In this document: positions 6,894 to 13,446 of the stretch, in pieces
Layout of the letters: every line of letters begins with the position of its first letter
Position numbering within the stretch: the stretch's first letter is position 1
Source of the DNA: JASFQI01 sp050115555
Lineage (GTDB): Bacteria; Desulfobacterota; DSM-4660; Desulfatiglandales; HGW-15
NCBI GenBank assembly: GCA_050115555.1
Contig: JASFQI010000115.1
Location: 1 to 13,446 of the forward strand
Direction of reading: 5' to 3'
Length of the DNA: 13,446 bases
Made by a program: the position numbers and the translations under genes
The notes under the pieces: model-generated
What the model was told of the DNA's origin: nothing
The model's database searches: none
Seen by the model: the letters and a program-made list of their open reading frames with translations, nothing else

Positions 6894-8546
6894 ATGGCCT
6901 ATTCAGTAAGCCCGGAAGGGGAGGAGTTCAGGCTTCCGGAGGAAGAGGATTATCAGGAGGAATTTCAACGGCTCGAGGCCCTGGCGCGCGACCAACGGGA
7001 CCAGGGACGCGAGATCGTGGTCGTGATGGGGCTCGGTTTCGTGGGTGCGGTCATGGCCGGCGTGGTGGCCGACTCCGTGGACCGGGACACGGGCAAGCCG
7101 AACAAGTTCGTCATCGGCATGCAGCGGCCAAGCCCCCGCAGCTTCTGGAAGATCCCTATGTTCAACCGGGGCATCTCACCTGTGAAGGCCGAGGACCCCG
7201 AGGTGGAGCCCCTGATCGCCCGGTGCGTGAACGAGAAGAAGACCATGACGGCCACGTACACCTACGATGCGCTGAAGCTGGCCGACGTACTCGTGGTGGA
7301 CGTACAGTGCGATTTCCTCAAGGAGGACCTGGGCAATCTCCGAAGCGGCCGCGCGGATATCAGCGCGCTGGAGGAGAGCTACAAGATCATCGGTCAGAAG
7401 ATCGAGCCTGAATGCCTGGTGCTCACCGAGACCACCGTGCCTCCGGGTACCACGGAGTACGTGGCCTACCCGATTCTCAAGAAGGCCTTTCGAAGGCGGG
7501 GCATCGACGAGGAGCCTCTGCTCGCGCACAGCTTCGAGCGGGTCATGCCCGGGCGGGAGTACGTGTGCTCGGTGCGCGATTTCTGGCGGGTGTGCAGCGG
7601 CATCAACAGAAAAAGCCGGGAACGGGTGACAAAATTTCTTTCCGAAGTCCTGAACGTGGAGGACTACCCCCTCACGGTCCTGGACCGCCCCATTGAGAGC
7701 GAGACGTGCAAGATCGTGGAGAACAGCTACCGCGCCACGATCCTGGCCTTTCTCCACGAGTGGAGCCTCTTTGCAGAGACGAATGGTGTGGATCTCATCA
7801 AGGTGATTCAGGCCATCAAGGTACGCCCCACGCACGACAACATCATTTTTCCGGGGCCGGGCATCGGGGGGTATTGCCTTCCCAAGGACGGGGGCCTTGG
7901 GCTCTGGGCCTACAAGCATTTGATGGGGTTTGAAAACGACATCTTCCGCATCACGCCGGAGGCCATCAACATCAACGACACGCGGGCCCTCCATGCGGCC
8001 CAGCTCGTGCGCGATGCCCTTCGGAACATGGGTCGCATTGTGGCGGCCTCCCAGGTGGCGTTGCTGGGCGTATCCTATCGGGAGGACGTGGGGGACACGC
8101 GTTACAGCGGATCCGAGATCATCGTGCGGAAGCTCACGGAGATGGGTGCGGAGGTCCGGGCGCACGATCCCTACGTGCGCCACTGGTGGGAGTTGGAGAA
8201 GCAGTCGACCTACCCGGCGAGCGGCTCGAGCTGGTCCCGGTTCTTCCGGAATCAGGAGCCCCTGGACGAGTTCACCATGGCCCGGGACCTGGCCGAGGCC
8301 CTCAAAGACTCCGAGGCCGTGGTCCTTGCCGTGCGCCACAAGGAGTACATGGGGCTGGAGCCGGAAGATGTGGTAGCCATGGCCGGAGGTCCTCTCGCAG
8401 TGGTGGACTGCTTCGGCATTTTGGACGACGCGCGGATCGAGCGGTACTTCGAGCTGGGCTGTGAGGTGAAGGGACTGGGAAGGGGCCACATCAACCGGAT
8501 CAAGGATCGGGTCCGAAGGCGCAAGATGGGGAAGGAGCAAGGCTGA
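6894..8546 (+). CDS. UDP-glucose/GDP-mannose dehydrogenase family protein (enlarged)
   Basis: This is a predicted NAD-dependent nucleotide-sugar dehydrogenase, which oxidises the C6 alcohol of an NDP-sugar to the acid in two steps. It is 550 aa, against ~430-450 for typical members. Motifs in order are the Rossmann glycine motif GLGFVG (46-51), TETTVPPGTT (178-187), the central ETCKIVENSYRA helix (270-281, Lys273 and Asn277), GIGGYCLPKD (323-332) with the nucleophile Cys328, and GVSYREDVGDTRYS (392-405), where Arg replaces the usual Lys. The extra length comes from an acidic 40-residue N-terminal extension and an insertion around residues 429-464 rich in Trp and Arg. ATG 6894 follows GAGGATC; the in-frame upstream stretch is not supported. 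No sugar transferases or epimerases adjoin it, so the substrate is unknown. It precedes the transport operon but is separated from it by a strong promoter. Confidence 0.88.
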   Translation: MAYSVSPEGEEFRLPEEEDYQEEFQRLEALARDQRDQGREIVVVMGLGFVGAVMAGVVADSVDRDTGKPNKFVIGMQRPSPRSFWKIPMFNRGISPVKAEDPEVEPLIARCVNEKKTMTATYTYDALKLADVLVVDVQCDFLKEDLGNLRSGRADISALEESYKIIGQKIEPECLVLTETTVPPGTTEYVAYPILKKAFRRRGIDEEPLLAHSFERVMPGREYVCSVRDFWRVCSGINRKSRERVTKFLSEVLNVEDYPLTVLDRPIESETCKIVENSYRATILAFLHEWSLFAETNGVDLIKVIQAIKVRPTHDNIIFPGPGIGGYCLPKDGGLGLWAYKHLMGFENDIFRITPEAININDTRALHAAQLVRDALRNMGRIVAASQVALLGVSYREDVGDTRYSGSEIIVRKLTEMGAEVRAHDPYVRHWWELEKQSTYPASGSSWSRFFRNQEPLDEFTMARDLAEALKDSEAVVLAVRHKEYMGLEPEDVVAMAGGPLAVVDCFGILDDARIERYFELGCEVKGLGRGHINRIKDRVRRRKMGKEQG

Positions 8547-8574
8547 TCTCCTTGTCATTGCTGAAAAATTGCCC

Positions 8575-8603
8575 TTGACACCCGCAGGGCTTTCTCCTAT
8601 GAT
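8575..8603 (+). promoter_or_regulatory. Sigma70-type promoter of the liv-type operon
   Basis: A perfect TTGACA (8575-8580) is separated by 17 bases from TATGAT (8598-8603). It lies 29 bases after the dehydrogenase stop. The predicted start is near 8610, giving a leader of ~85 bases before the binding-protein start. This is probably the main promoter for the five-gene ABC importer operon. No obvious operator repeat was seen around it. Confidence 0.78.
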
Positions 8604-8694
8604 GCCTCTGCTTGTCGGGAAGCCTTTCTATTCGGAATGATTGCCTTTTCTCGGTCAAAGGTTCAGGAAACACTTTTCAAGGGGAGGATCCATG

Positions 8695-9825
8695 ATGAAA
8701 GCTTTAGGGAAGGGACTCGTGCTAGGTCTGGCCTTGGTATTCTGCCTGGGAACTGCAGCCATGGCGGCGGATACGATCCGCATCGGTGTGGCAAGCCCGT
8801 TCACAGGGGATCTGGCTGCCTACGGTGACAACATCAAGGCTGGTGTCAACCTCAAGCTGAAAGAGATCAACGGCGCAGGCGGCGTGAACGACAAGAAGAT
8901 CGAGCTCGTATGGGGTGACGACCTCTGCCAGCCCAAGGAAGCCGGAACCGTAGCCTCCAAGTTCGCCAATGACAAGAGTATCGTGGCCGTGATCGGTCAC
9001 CTGTGCTCCTCTGCGACCCTGGCCGGCATGCCCATCTACGTTCGGGCCAAGATGCCGGTCATCAGCCCTACCTCCACGAACCCCACCATCGGCGATGTGG
9101 GCAAGGGGTGGTTCTTCCGGAACTGCTACACGGACGCGTTCCAGGGCAAGTACCTGGCCTCCCATGTGGTCAAGGAGCTGTTGGGCCTCAAGAAAGTCGC
9201 CATCTTCTATGAGAACAACGACTACGCCATCGGCCTCAAGGACAGCTTCACCGGGGGGGCCGAGGCGAGCGGCCTCCAGGTAACCGGTGCCGAGGCCTAT
9301 GTGGCCAAGACCACGGACTTCACACCTCAGCTGACCAAGCTCCTCAAGGACAAGCCCGAGACCATCTTCCTCTGCGGGTATCATCCAGAAGGCGCCCTGA
9401 TCGCAGGGCAGGCCCGGAAGCTGGGTTTTAACGGGCCGCTTTTCGGCGCGGACGGCCTGGACAACATCGACTACATCAAGATCGGTGGCGAGGCTGCGAA
9501 CAACACCTTCATGACCGTGCCCTTCCTGGCCGCAGCCGCGGGCCCGGATGCCCAGAAGTTCGCCGAAGCCTTCAAGGCCGAGACCGGCCGTGAGGTGGAC
9601 TGGATGAGCGCCAATGCCTATGACTGCCTGGCCATCCTGGCCGAGGTGATTGCAAAGGTGGGCGCGGATCGTGAAAAGATCCGGGACGGCCTGGCCGCTT
9701 ACAACTCCGCGGGCAACGGGTTCGAGGGCGTGACCGGGTTGACCTACTTCAACGAGAAGGGCGACTGCTCCAAGCCCGCATTCGTCAAGAAGGTCGAGGG
9801 AGGCAAGTTCGTACCCGCCGAGTAG
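8695..9825 (+). CDS. livK: Periplasmic branched-chain amino-acid-type ABC binding protein (LivK/LivJ family)
   Basis: This is a 376-aa periplasmic solute receptor (Peripla_BP_6 fold) that delivers substrate to the LivHM permease. The signal peptide is clear: MKALGK, a hydrophobic core, and cleavage after AMA (residue 24). The mature start DTIRIGVASPFTGDLAAYG is typical. Cys78 (GDDLC) and Cys104 (IGHLCSSAT) match the disulfide pair of LivJ, and the SSAT and SPTSTNP segments match the ligand-contact loops. Two adjacent ATGs exist. GGAGG at 8683-8687 is 7 bases before ATG 8695 but only 4 before ATG 8692, so 8695 is preferred. It is the first gene of the operon and has its own promoter. Leucine, isoleucine and valine are the default substrates, but HAAT-family receptors also bind other amino acids, amides, urea and aromatic compounds, so specificity is not certain. 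Confidence 0.93.
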   Translation: MKALGKGLVLGLALVFCLGTAAMAADTIRIGVASPFTGDLAAYGDNIKAGVNLKLKEINGAGGVNDKKIELVWGDDLCQPKEAGTVASKFANDKSIVAVIGHLCSSATLAGMPIYVRAKMPVISPTSTNPTIGDVGKGWFFRNCYTDAFQGKYLASHVVKELLGLKKVAIFYENNDYAIGLKDSFTGGAEASGLQVTGAEAYVAKTTDFTPQLTKLLKDKPETIFLCGYHPEGALIAGQARKLGFNGPLFGADGLDNIDYIKIGGEAANNTFMTVPFLAAAAGPDAQKFAEAFKAETGREVDWMSANAYDCLAILAEVIAKVGADREKIRDGLAAYNSAGNGFEGVTGLTYFNEKGDCSKPAFVKKVEGGKFVPAE

Positions 9826-9853
9826 GGTAGACAATCTGATATGCGTATCGCTT

Positions 9854-9897
9854 GCAGATCGGGCGCCGTGAACACGAAGTAGCGGCGCCCTATCTGC
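9854..9897 (+). promoter_or_regulatory. Strong hairpin between livK and livH
   Basis: The arms GCAGATCGGGCGCCG (9854-9868) and CGGCGCCCTATCTGC (9883-9897) pair at 14 of 15 positions, with one C-T mismatch, around a 14-base loop. It begins 28 bases after the livK stop and ends 18 bases before the livH start. There is no T-run, so full termination is unlikely. It probably protects the livK message from 3' decay or reduces read-through, keeping the binding protein in excess. It is the strongest inverted repeat I found in the window. Confidence 0.75.
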
Positions 9898-9915
9898 TTC
9901 ATACATGAGGGGCCC

Positions 9916-10809
9916 TTGTTTCTACAGCAACTGGTAAATGGTCTAACCATTGGAGGTATCTACGCGCTGATCGCTGTGGGATACACCATGGTGTACGGCG
10001 TGATCCAGTTGATCAACTTCGCTCACGGCGAGATCTACATGCTGGGGGCCTTTTTCGCCGTGACCTTCATTCTGAGCATGGGGATGCCGTTTTACCTGGC
10101 CTTCCTGCTGGCCATGGCCTGCGGCGCGATCTGCGGCATGCTCCTGGACGTGATCGCCTACCGGCCGCTGCGCCAGTCCCCGCGGCTGGCCTGCCTGATC
10201 ACGGCCATCGGCATGTCCATCTTTCTCCAGAACCTCGCCATGCTGATCTGGGGATCCCGCCCCCGGCCTTTTCCCTCGGACACACTTCCTGCCTGGTTCG
10301 ACAAGACCTGGCACTTCTCACAGTTCAGCCTGACCGGGTTTCACCTCTTTATCTTCGCCGTGACGATCATCATGATGCTCGGGCTGAACCTGCTCATCAA
10401 GAAGACCCGGTTCGGGAAGGCCATGCGGGCCGTGGCCCAGAACAAGACCATGGCCGCTCTCGCCGGGATCAACGTGAACAAGGTCATCACGCTGACCTTT
10501 GCCGTGGCCGGTTCCATGGGGGCTGCAGCGGGTCTCATGGTAGGGGCTTTTTACAACTCCCTGTATCCGACCATGGGCTACCTGGCCGGGGTCAAGGCTT
10601 TCGCGGCCGCGGTCCTGGGCGGGATTGGGTCGGTGCCTGGGGCCATGCTGGGCGGAATCGTGCTGGGCGTGGCCGAGGCCATGGGGGCCGGCTACTTGAG
10701 CTCCCTTTATCGGGACGGGATATCTTACGGCGTGATGATCATCGTGATCGTGTTCATCCCGGCCGGTTTCTTTGGCGTGGTGATCAAGGAGACCAAAAAG
10801 TCCATCTAG
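9916..10809 (+). CDS. livH: Branched-chain amino-acid ABC transporter permease LivH
   Basis: This is a 297-aa inner-membrane permease of the HAAT importer with about eight hydrophobic segments. The start FLQQLVNGLTIGGIYALIAVGYTMVYGVI is characteristic of LivH. The cytoplasmic coupling loop, which contacts the ATPases, is RFGKAMRAVAQNKTMAALAGIN at about residues 165-186. Further family features are the GVKAFAAAVLGGIGSVPGAMLGG segment and a C-terminal helix. The start is TTG 9916: no in-frame ATG lies near, and this codon matches the family N-terminus. AGGGG ends only 3 bases before it, which is tight spacing. The gene lies 90 bases after livK, behind a strong hairpin. Low initiation efficiency is inferred from the TTG and the spacing. 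Confidence 0.93.
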   Translation: MFLQQLVNGLTIGGIYALIAVGYTMVYGVIQLINFAHGEIYMLGAFFAVTFILSMGMPFYLAFLLAMACGAICGMLLDVIAYRPLRQSPRLACLITAIGMSIFLQNLAMLIWGSRPRPFPSDTLPAWFDKTWHFSQFSLTGFHLFIFAVTIIMMLGLNLLIKKTRFGKAMRAVAQNKTMAALAGINVNKVITLTFAVAGSMGAAAGLMVGAFYNSLYPTMGYLAGVKAFAAAVLGGIGSVPGAMLGGIVLGVAEAMGAGYLSSLYRDGISYGVMIIVIVFIPAGFFGVVIKETKKSI

Positions 10810-10837
10810 CGCCCGCTCAGGAGGTCTTGCGGGCGCT
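10808..10837 (+). promoter_or_regulatory. Hairpin between livH and livM
   Basis: The arms AGCGCCCGC (10808-10816) and GCGGGCGCT (10829-10837) pair perfectly over 9 bases around a 12-base loop. The left arm includes the last two bases of the livH stop codon. Only TTTG begins after it, too short for a confident intrinsic terminator, and the essential livM, livG and livF follow, so partial attenuation or mRNA stabilisation is more likely. The loop carries AGGAGG. Confidence 0.6.
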
Positions 10838-10866
10838 TTGCATCGGGAACAGGAATCGGTAAGAGC

Positions 10867-11889
10867 ATGAGCAACGCAACCAAACTCAAGATCGGGGTAC
10901 TGATTCTGGCCCTCGTGATCCCCGCCTTACCCTTTGTCTCGCATTACCTCCTTCATGTGATCATCCTGATTTACCTTTACATGATCCTGGCGCTGGGCTT
11001 GAACATCATCCCGGGGTTCAACGGACTGCTGGACCTGGGATTCGTGGGATTTTACGGGATCGGGGCGTACACATCCGGGCTGCTGACCTTTCATTTCGGT
11101 CTGTCCTACTGGCTGATCATTCCCCTGGCGTTTTTAAACGGCGCCCTTTGGGGGGTGCTGCTGGGGGCCCCGACCCTGAGGCTCACGGGCGACTACTTCG
11201 CCATCGTGACGTTCGGGTTCTCCGAACTGGTGGTCCTCTTCCTGACGAACGAGATCTGGCTCACCCGCGGGCCGCTGGGCCTGCCGGGCATCGCCCCGCC
11301 CTCCGTGGATCTCTCCTGGTTCGGCGGGCCGGTGTGGGAGTTCCAGGGCGAGCTTCCCTACTACTACCTGGCGATCGTCATGGTGCTGGCCACGGTTTTC
11401 GTCATGCATCGCATCCAGAACTCGCGACTCGGAAGGGCCTGGTTCGCCATTCGCGACGACGAGGTGGCCGCGGTTTCCTGCGGCATCAACCTGCTCGTTT
11501 ACAAGGTGATCGCCTTCGGCATCAGCGCGGCCTTCGGCGCCATGGGCGGGAGCTTTTTCGCCCGCTGGGTCACGTTTCTCTCGCCGGACATGTTCAAGTT
11601 CTGGGAGTCCTTTCTCGTACTCTGCATGGTGGTACTCGGCGGCATGGGAAACATCTGGGGCGTCATGGTGGGGGCCGCGGTCCTGGTGTCCCTGAGCGAG
11701 GTCCTTCGCGATGTGCTTTCCGCCCTGGGTATGCCCGTGGAGATCCGATTCCTTGCCTTCGGCCTGATCATGGTCCTGATGATGCGGTACCGGCCCGCCG
11801 GGCTCATGCCCATTCCCGCGGTGGCCGCACAGATGCGCGTCGGGAAGGTGAAACGGAAGAAAGTCAAGCGCACGGCAACGGCAGGCTAG
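10867..11889 (+). CDS. livM: Branched-chain amino-acid ABC transporter permease LivM
   Basis: This is a 340-aa inner-membrane permease that pairs with LivH. Around eight to ten hydrophobic segments are visible. Family hallmarks are ALGLNIIPGFNGLLDLGFVGFYGIGAY near residues 42-68, TLRLTGDYFAIVTFGF, the coupling loop SRLGRAWFAIRDDEVAAVSCGIN, and VLGGMGNIWGVMVGA. The C-terminus ends in a basic tail (KVKRKKVKR) expected on the cytoplasmic side. ATG 10867 has only a weak ribosome-binding site: AGGAAT ends 11 bases upstream and AAGAG lies too close. The livH-livM gap of 57 bases holds a hairpin. The stop codon is 4 bases before livG, which favours translational coupling. The assignment is secure; substrate specificity is set mainly by the binding protein. 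Confidence 0.93.
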   Translation: MSNATKLKIGVLILALVIPALPFVSHYLLHVIILIYLYMILALGLNIIPGFNGLLDLGFVGFYGIGAYTSGLLTFHFGLSYWLIIPLAFLNGALWGVLLGAPTLRLTGDYFAIVTFGFSELVVLFLTNEIWLTRGPLGLPGIAPPSVDLSWFGGPVWEFQGELPYYYLAIVMVLATVFVMHRIQNSRLGRAWFAIRDDEVAAVSCGINLLVYKVIAFGISAAFGAMGGSFFARWVTFLSPDMFKFWESFLVLCMVVLGGMGNIWGVMVGAAVLVSLSEVLRDVLSALGMPVEIRFLAFGLIMVLMMRYRPAGLMPIPAVAAQMRVGKVKRKKVKRTATAG

Positions 11890-11893
11890 TGCT

Positions 11894-12682
11894 ATGGAAC
11901 CGATTCTTACAATCCAGGATTTGTCCAAGAACTTCGGGGGACTTCGGGCCCTTCAGGATGTTTCCTTCGAGATCCGGAAGAATGAGATCATCGGGCTGAT
12001 CGGACCGAACGGGGCGGGTAAGACCACCCTCTTCAACTGCGTGGCCGGGATCGAGAAACCCTCGGGCGGAAAAATTCTGTTCGCGCAGAACGGGAAGCAG
12101 ACTTCCATCGGGGGGAAGAAACCCGAAAAGGTCACGGCCCTGGGGATCGCACGCACGTTCCAGAACATCCGCCTTTTCGACAACCTCACGGTCCTGGACA
12201 ACGTGAAGATCGGGAGGCACTGCCGGTTCAAGTCCAACGTGTTCGGTGCGGTGCTCAAGAGCCCCTCCCAGCGGCGGGAGGAAAAGGAGATCGCGACGAG
12301 CTCCGAGGAGATACTGGAGTTCGTAGGGCTTCGCGGACGCGGGGAGGAGGTGTCCAGCTCCCTGGCCTACGGGGATCAGCGGCGTCTGGAGATCGCCAGG
12401 GCTCTGGCGACCGAACCCCGGCTGCTCATGCTGGACGAGCCCGCCGCAGGCATGAACCCCCAGGAAGCCCGGTCCCTCATGAACCTCATCCACCGGATTC
12501 GGGACAAGGGGATCACGGTGCTCCTCATCGAGCACGACATGAAGGTGGTCATGGGGGTGTGCGAGCGGGTGGTGGTCATCAATTACGGCCAGATGCTGAC
12601 GACGGGACTGCCCAAGGAAGTCCAGAACGATCCCAAGGTCATCGAGGCCTACCTGGGAACGGGAGCGTTCGATGCTGCTTGA
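11894..12682 (+). CDS. livG: Branched-chain amino-acid ABC transporter ATPase LivG
   Basis: This is a 262-aa cytoplasmic ATPase of the HAAT importer. It has Walker A GPNGAGKTT (37-45), Q-loop Gln90 (RTFQNIRLF), signature LAYGDQRR (157-164, a common LivG variant of LSGGQ), Walker B LLMLDEP (177-183, with catalytic Glu182), and switch His214 (IEHD). The ~25-residue insertion between the Q-loop and the signature (RHCRFKSNVFGAVLKSP) is typical of LivG, and the C-terminal VIEAYLG matches the family end. The start is ATG 11894, four bases after livM, with GCAGGC overlapping the livM stop as a weak ribosome-binding site. The end overlaps livF by 11 bases. Together with LivF it forms the ATP-hydrolysing dimer. 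Confidence 0.95.
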   Translation: MEPILTIQDLSKNFGGLRALQDVSFEIRKNEIIGLIGPNGAGKTTLFNCVAGIEKPSGGKILFAQNGKQTSIGGKKPEKVTALGIARTFQNIRLFDNLTVLDNVKIGRHCRFKSNVFGAVLKSPSQRREEKEIATSSEEILEFVGLRGRGEEVSSSLAYGDQRRLEIARALATEPRLLMLDEPAAGMNPQEARSLMNLIHRIRDKGITVLLIEHDMKVVMGVCERVVVINYGQMLTTGLPKEVQNDPKVIEAYLGTGAFDAA

Positions 12683-13379
12683 GCTGGACAACATCAAGAC
12701 CTACTACGGAAACATTCGAGCGCTGAAAGGCATCTCCATCGGCGTGGAAGAGGGGGAGATCGTCTGCCTCATCGGCGCGAATGGGGCGGGCAAGTCTACG
12801 ACCCTCATGACCATCAGTGGAGTGCTGGTTCCCATCGAAGGGGATGTGCTCTACCATGGACGGTCCATTGCGGGCGTGCGGGCGGACAACATCGTGCAGC
12901 TGGGCATCTGCCAGGTGCCGGAAGGCAGGATGATTTTTCCACTCCTCACCGTGGCGGAAAACCTGGACATGGGGGCCTACCTTCGCAAGGACAAGGCGGG
13001 CGTCCAGGAGGACATGGACCGGGTGTACAGCCTCTTTCCGGTTTTGAAAGAGCGTCGAAAGCAGCACGGCGGCACCTTGTCCGGGGGGGAGCAGCAGATG
13101 CTCGCCATCGCCAGGTCTCTCATGAATCAACCCAAGCTGCTTCTGCTTGACGAACCCTCTCTGGGCCTGGCCCCCATTGTGGTGGACTCCATCTTTGAGA
13201 CCATTCGACAGATCAACGCTCAGGGGACCACGATCCTTCTCGTGGAGCAGAACGCTCAGATCGCTCTTCAGCTCTCGAGCCGGGGATACGTGCTCGAGAC
13301 CGGCGAAATTTCCCTGTCCGACACCTCGGAAAACCTCCTTGCAAATGAGGAGGTCCGAAAGGCCTACCTCGGCGAGTAG
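12672..13379 (+). CDS. livF: Branched-chain amino-acid ABC transporter ATPase LivF
   Basis: This is a 235-aa cytoplasmic ATPase that partners LivG. It has Walker A GANGAGKST (35-43), Gln81 in CQVPEGR (Q-loop), signature LSGGEQQ (136-142), and Walker B LLLLDEP (156-162, with Glu161). At the switch position the sequence is VEQNA (191-195), with Gln in place of His, as is usual in LivF. The protein ends VRKAYLGE, a standard family terminus. ATG 12672 lies inside the end of livG (11-base overlap), so translation is probably coupled; GGGAGC lies 5-10 bases upstream. It is the last gene of the operon. Only 5 bases separate its stop from that of the convergent minus-strand frame, and no terminator is visible. 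Confidence 0.95.
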   Translation: MLLELDNIKTYYGNIRALKGISIGVEEGEIVCLIGANGAGKSTTLMTISGVLVPIEGDVLYHGRSIAGVRADNIVQLGICQVPEGRMIFPLLTVAENLDMGAYLRKDKAGVQEDMDRVYSLFPVLKERRKQHGGTLSGGEQQMLAIARSLMNQPKLLLLDEPSLGLAPIVVDSIFETIRQINAQGTTILLVEQNAQIALQLSSRGYVLETGEISLSDTSENLLANEEVRKAYLGE

Positions 13380-13384
13380 ACGCG

Positions 13385-13446
13385 TCAGTCCTTTCCCCCG
13401 AAAAGCCCTTTGAAGGTGTCCCCGATGGAGCCCGGGAGCTTGAGCA
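13385..13446 (-). CDS. C-terminal fragment of an unidentified convergent gene
   Basis: On the minus strand an open frame enters from the right edge and stops at TGA (complement of 13385-13387). The visible C-terminus is LKLPGSIGDTFKGLFGGKD. A Gly/Lys/Phe-rich tail of this kind (GLFGGKD) is plausible as a real protein end, and the codons are GC-rich as in the neighbours. With 19 codons visible the product cannot be named. The 5-base gap to livF fits tightly packed convergent genes. Confidence 0.45.
   Translation of the reverse strand, partial: LKLPGSIGDTFKGLFGGKD

Noticed and set aside
8541..8556. AAGGAG/CTCCTT-type inverted repeat around the dehydrogenase stop
   Set aside because: It has only six pairs with no T-run, and the downstream promoter already explains the transcription boundary.
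7176..8558. A 460-codon open frame on the minus strand antisense to the dehydrogenase
   Set aside because: It mirrors a gene with full catalytic motifs. Its His/Arg/Gly/Leu-rich composition is typical of antisense shadows in high-GC DNA, and no domain is recognisable.
8722..9906. A 394-codon minus-strand open frame antisense to livK
   Set aside because: It lies opposite a clear binding-protein gene with signal peptide and promoter, and its translation has no recognisable motif.
9905..9937. A 10-codon ATG-initiated upstream ORF overlapping the livH start
   Set aside because: It has no ribosome-binding site, and its ATG is out of frame with livH. Chance occurrence is the simpler explanation.
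1..13446. CRISPR, tRNA/rRNA, insertion-sequence, phage or toxin-antitoxin content
   Set aside because: I saw no repeat-spacer array, transposase, integrase, terminal inverted repeats or cloverleaf-like segment on either strand.

Overview
The window is GC-rich, gene-dense DNA from a Gram-negative bacterium. The exported periplasmic proteins, sigma70-type promoters, a DUF362 protein with two 4Fe-4S clusters and a livKHMGF-type transport operon fit an anaerobic deltaproteobacterium (Desulfobacterota-like). That assignment is inference; no rRNA or other taxonomic marker is present. There are no tRNAs, rRNAs, CRISPR arrays, insertion sequences or phage genes.

Layout. Bases 1-4512 hold six plus-strand genes: the 3' part of hisF, a class I SAM methyltransferase, a YgeA-type aspartate/glutamate racemase, an exported DUF2059 protein, a small ICMT/PEMT-like membrane methyltransferase, and a DUF362 protein with a C-terminal di-cluster ferredoxin domain. 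Gaps are roughly 50-110 bases. The genes do not form one recognisable pathway. An MFS transporter (4532-5812) runs on the minus strand, convergent with the DUF362 gene and divergent from a metallo-beta-lactamase-fold hydrolase (5928-6674). The divergent gap carries a near-consensus promoter for the hydrolase. A nucleotide-sugar dehydrogenase with an unusual N-terminal extension (6894-8546) follows a 219-base leader.

Bases 8575-13379 are a complete branched-chain amino-acid-type (HAAT family) ABC importer operon. It has a strong promoter, then the periplasmic binding protein, two permeases (LivH, LivM) and two ATPases (LivG, LivF). Strong hairpins without U-tracts sit between the binding protein and livH and between livH and livM. 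livH starts at TTG. Both features fit stepped-down expression of the membrane and ATPase parts relative to the abundant binding protein. The last ~60 bases read as the C-terminus of a convergent minus-strand gene.

The content is mostly ordinary housekeeping and transport. I found no convincing new multi-gene system. The points most worth a second look are the hydrolase, which lacks the usual bridging metal-ligand Asp and pairs divergently with an MFS transporter; the Thr/Cys active site of the racemase; the enlarged dehydrogenase; two promoters with identical hexamers and spacing; and the intercistronic hairpins.
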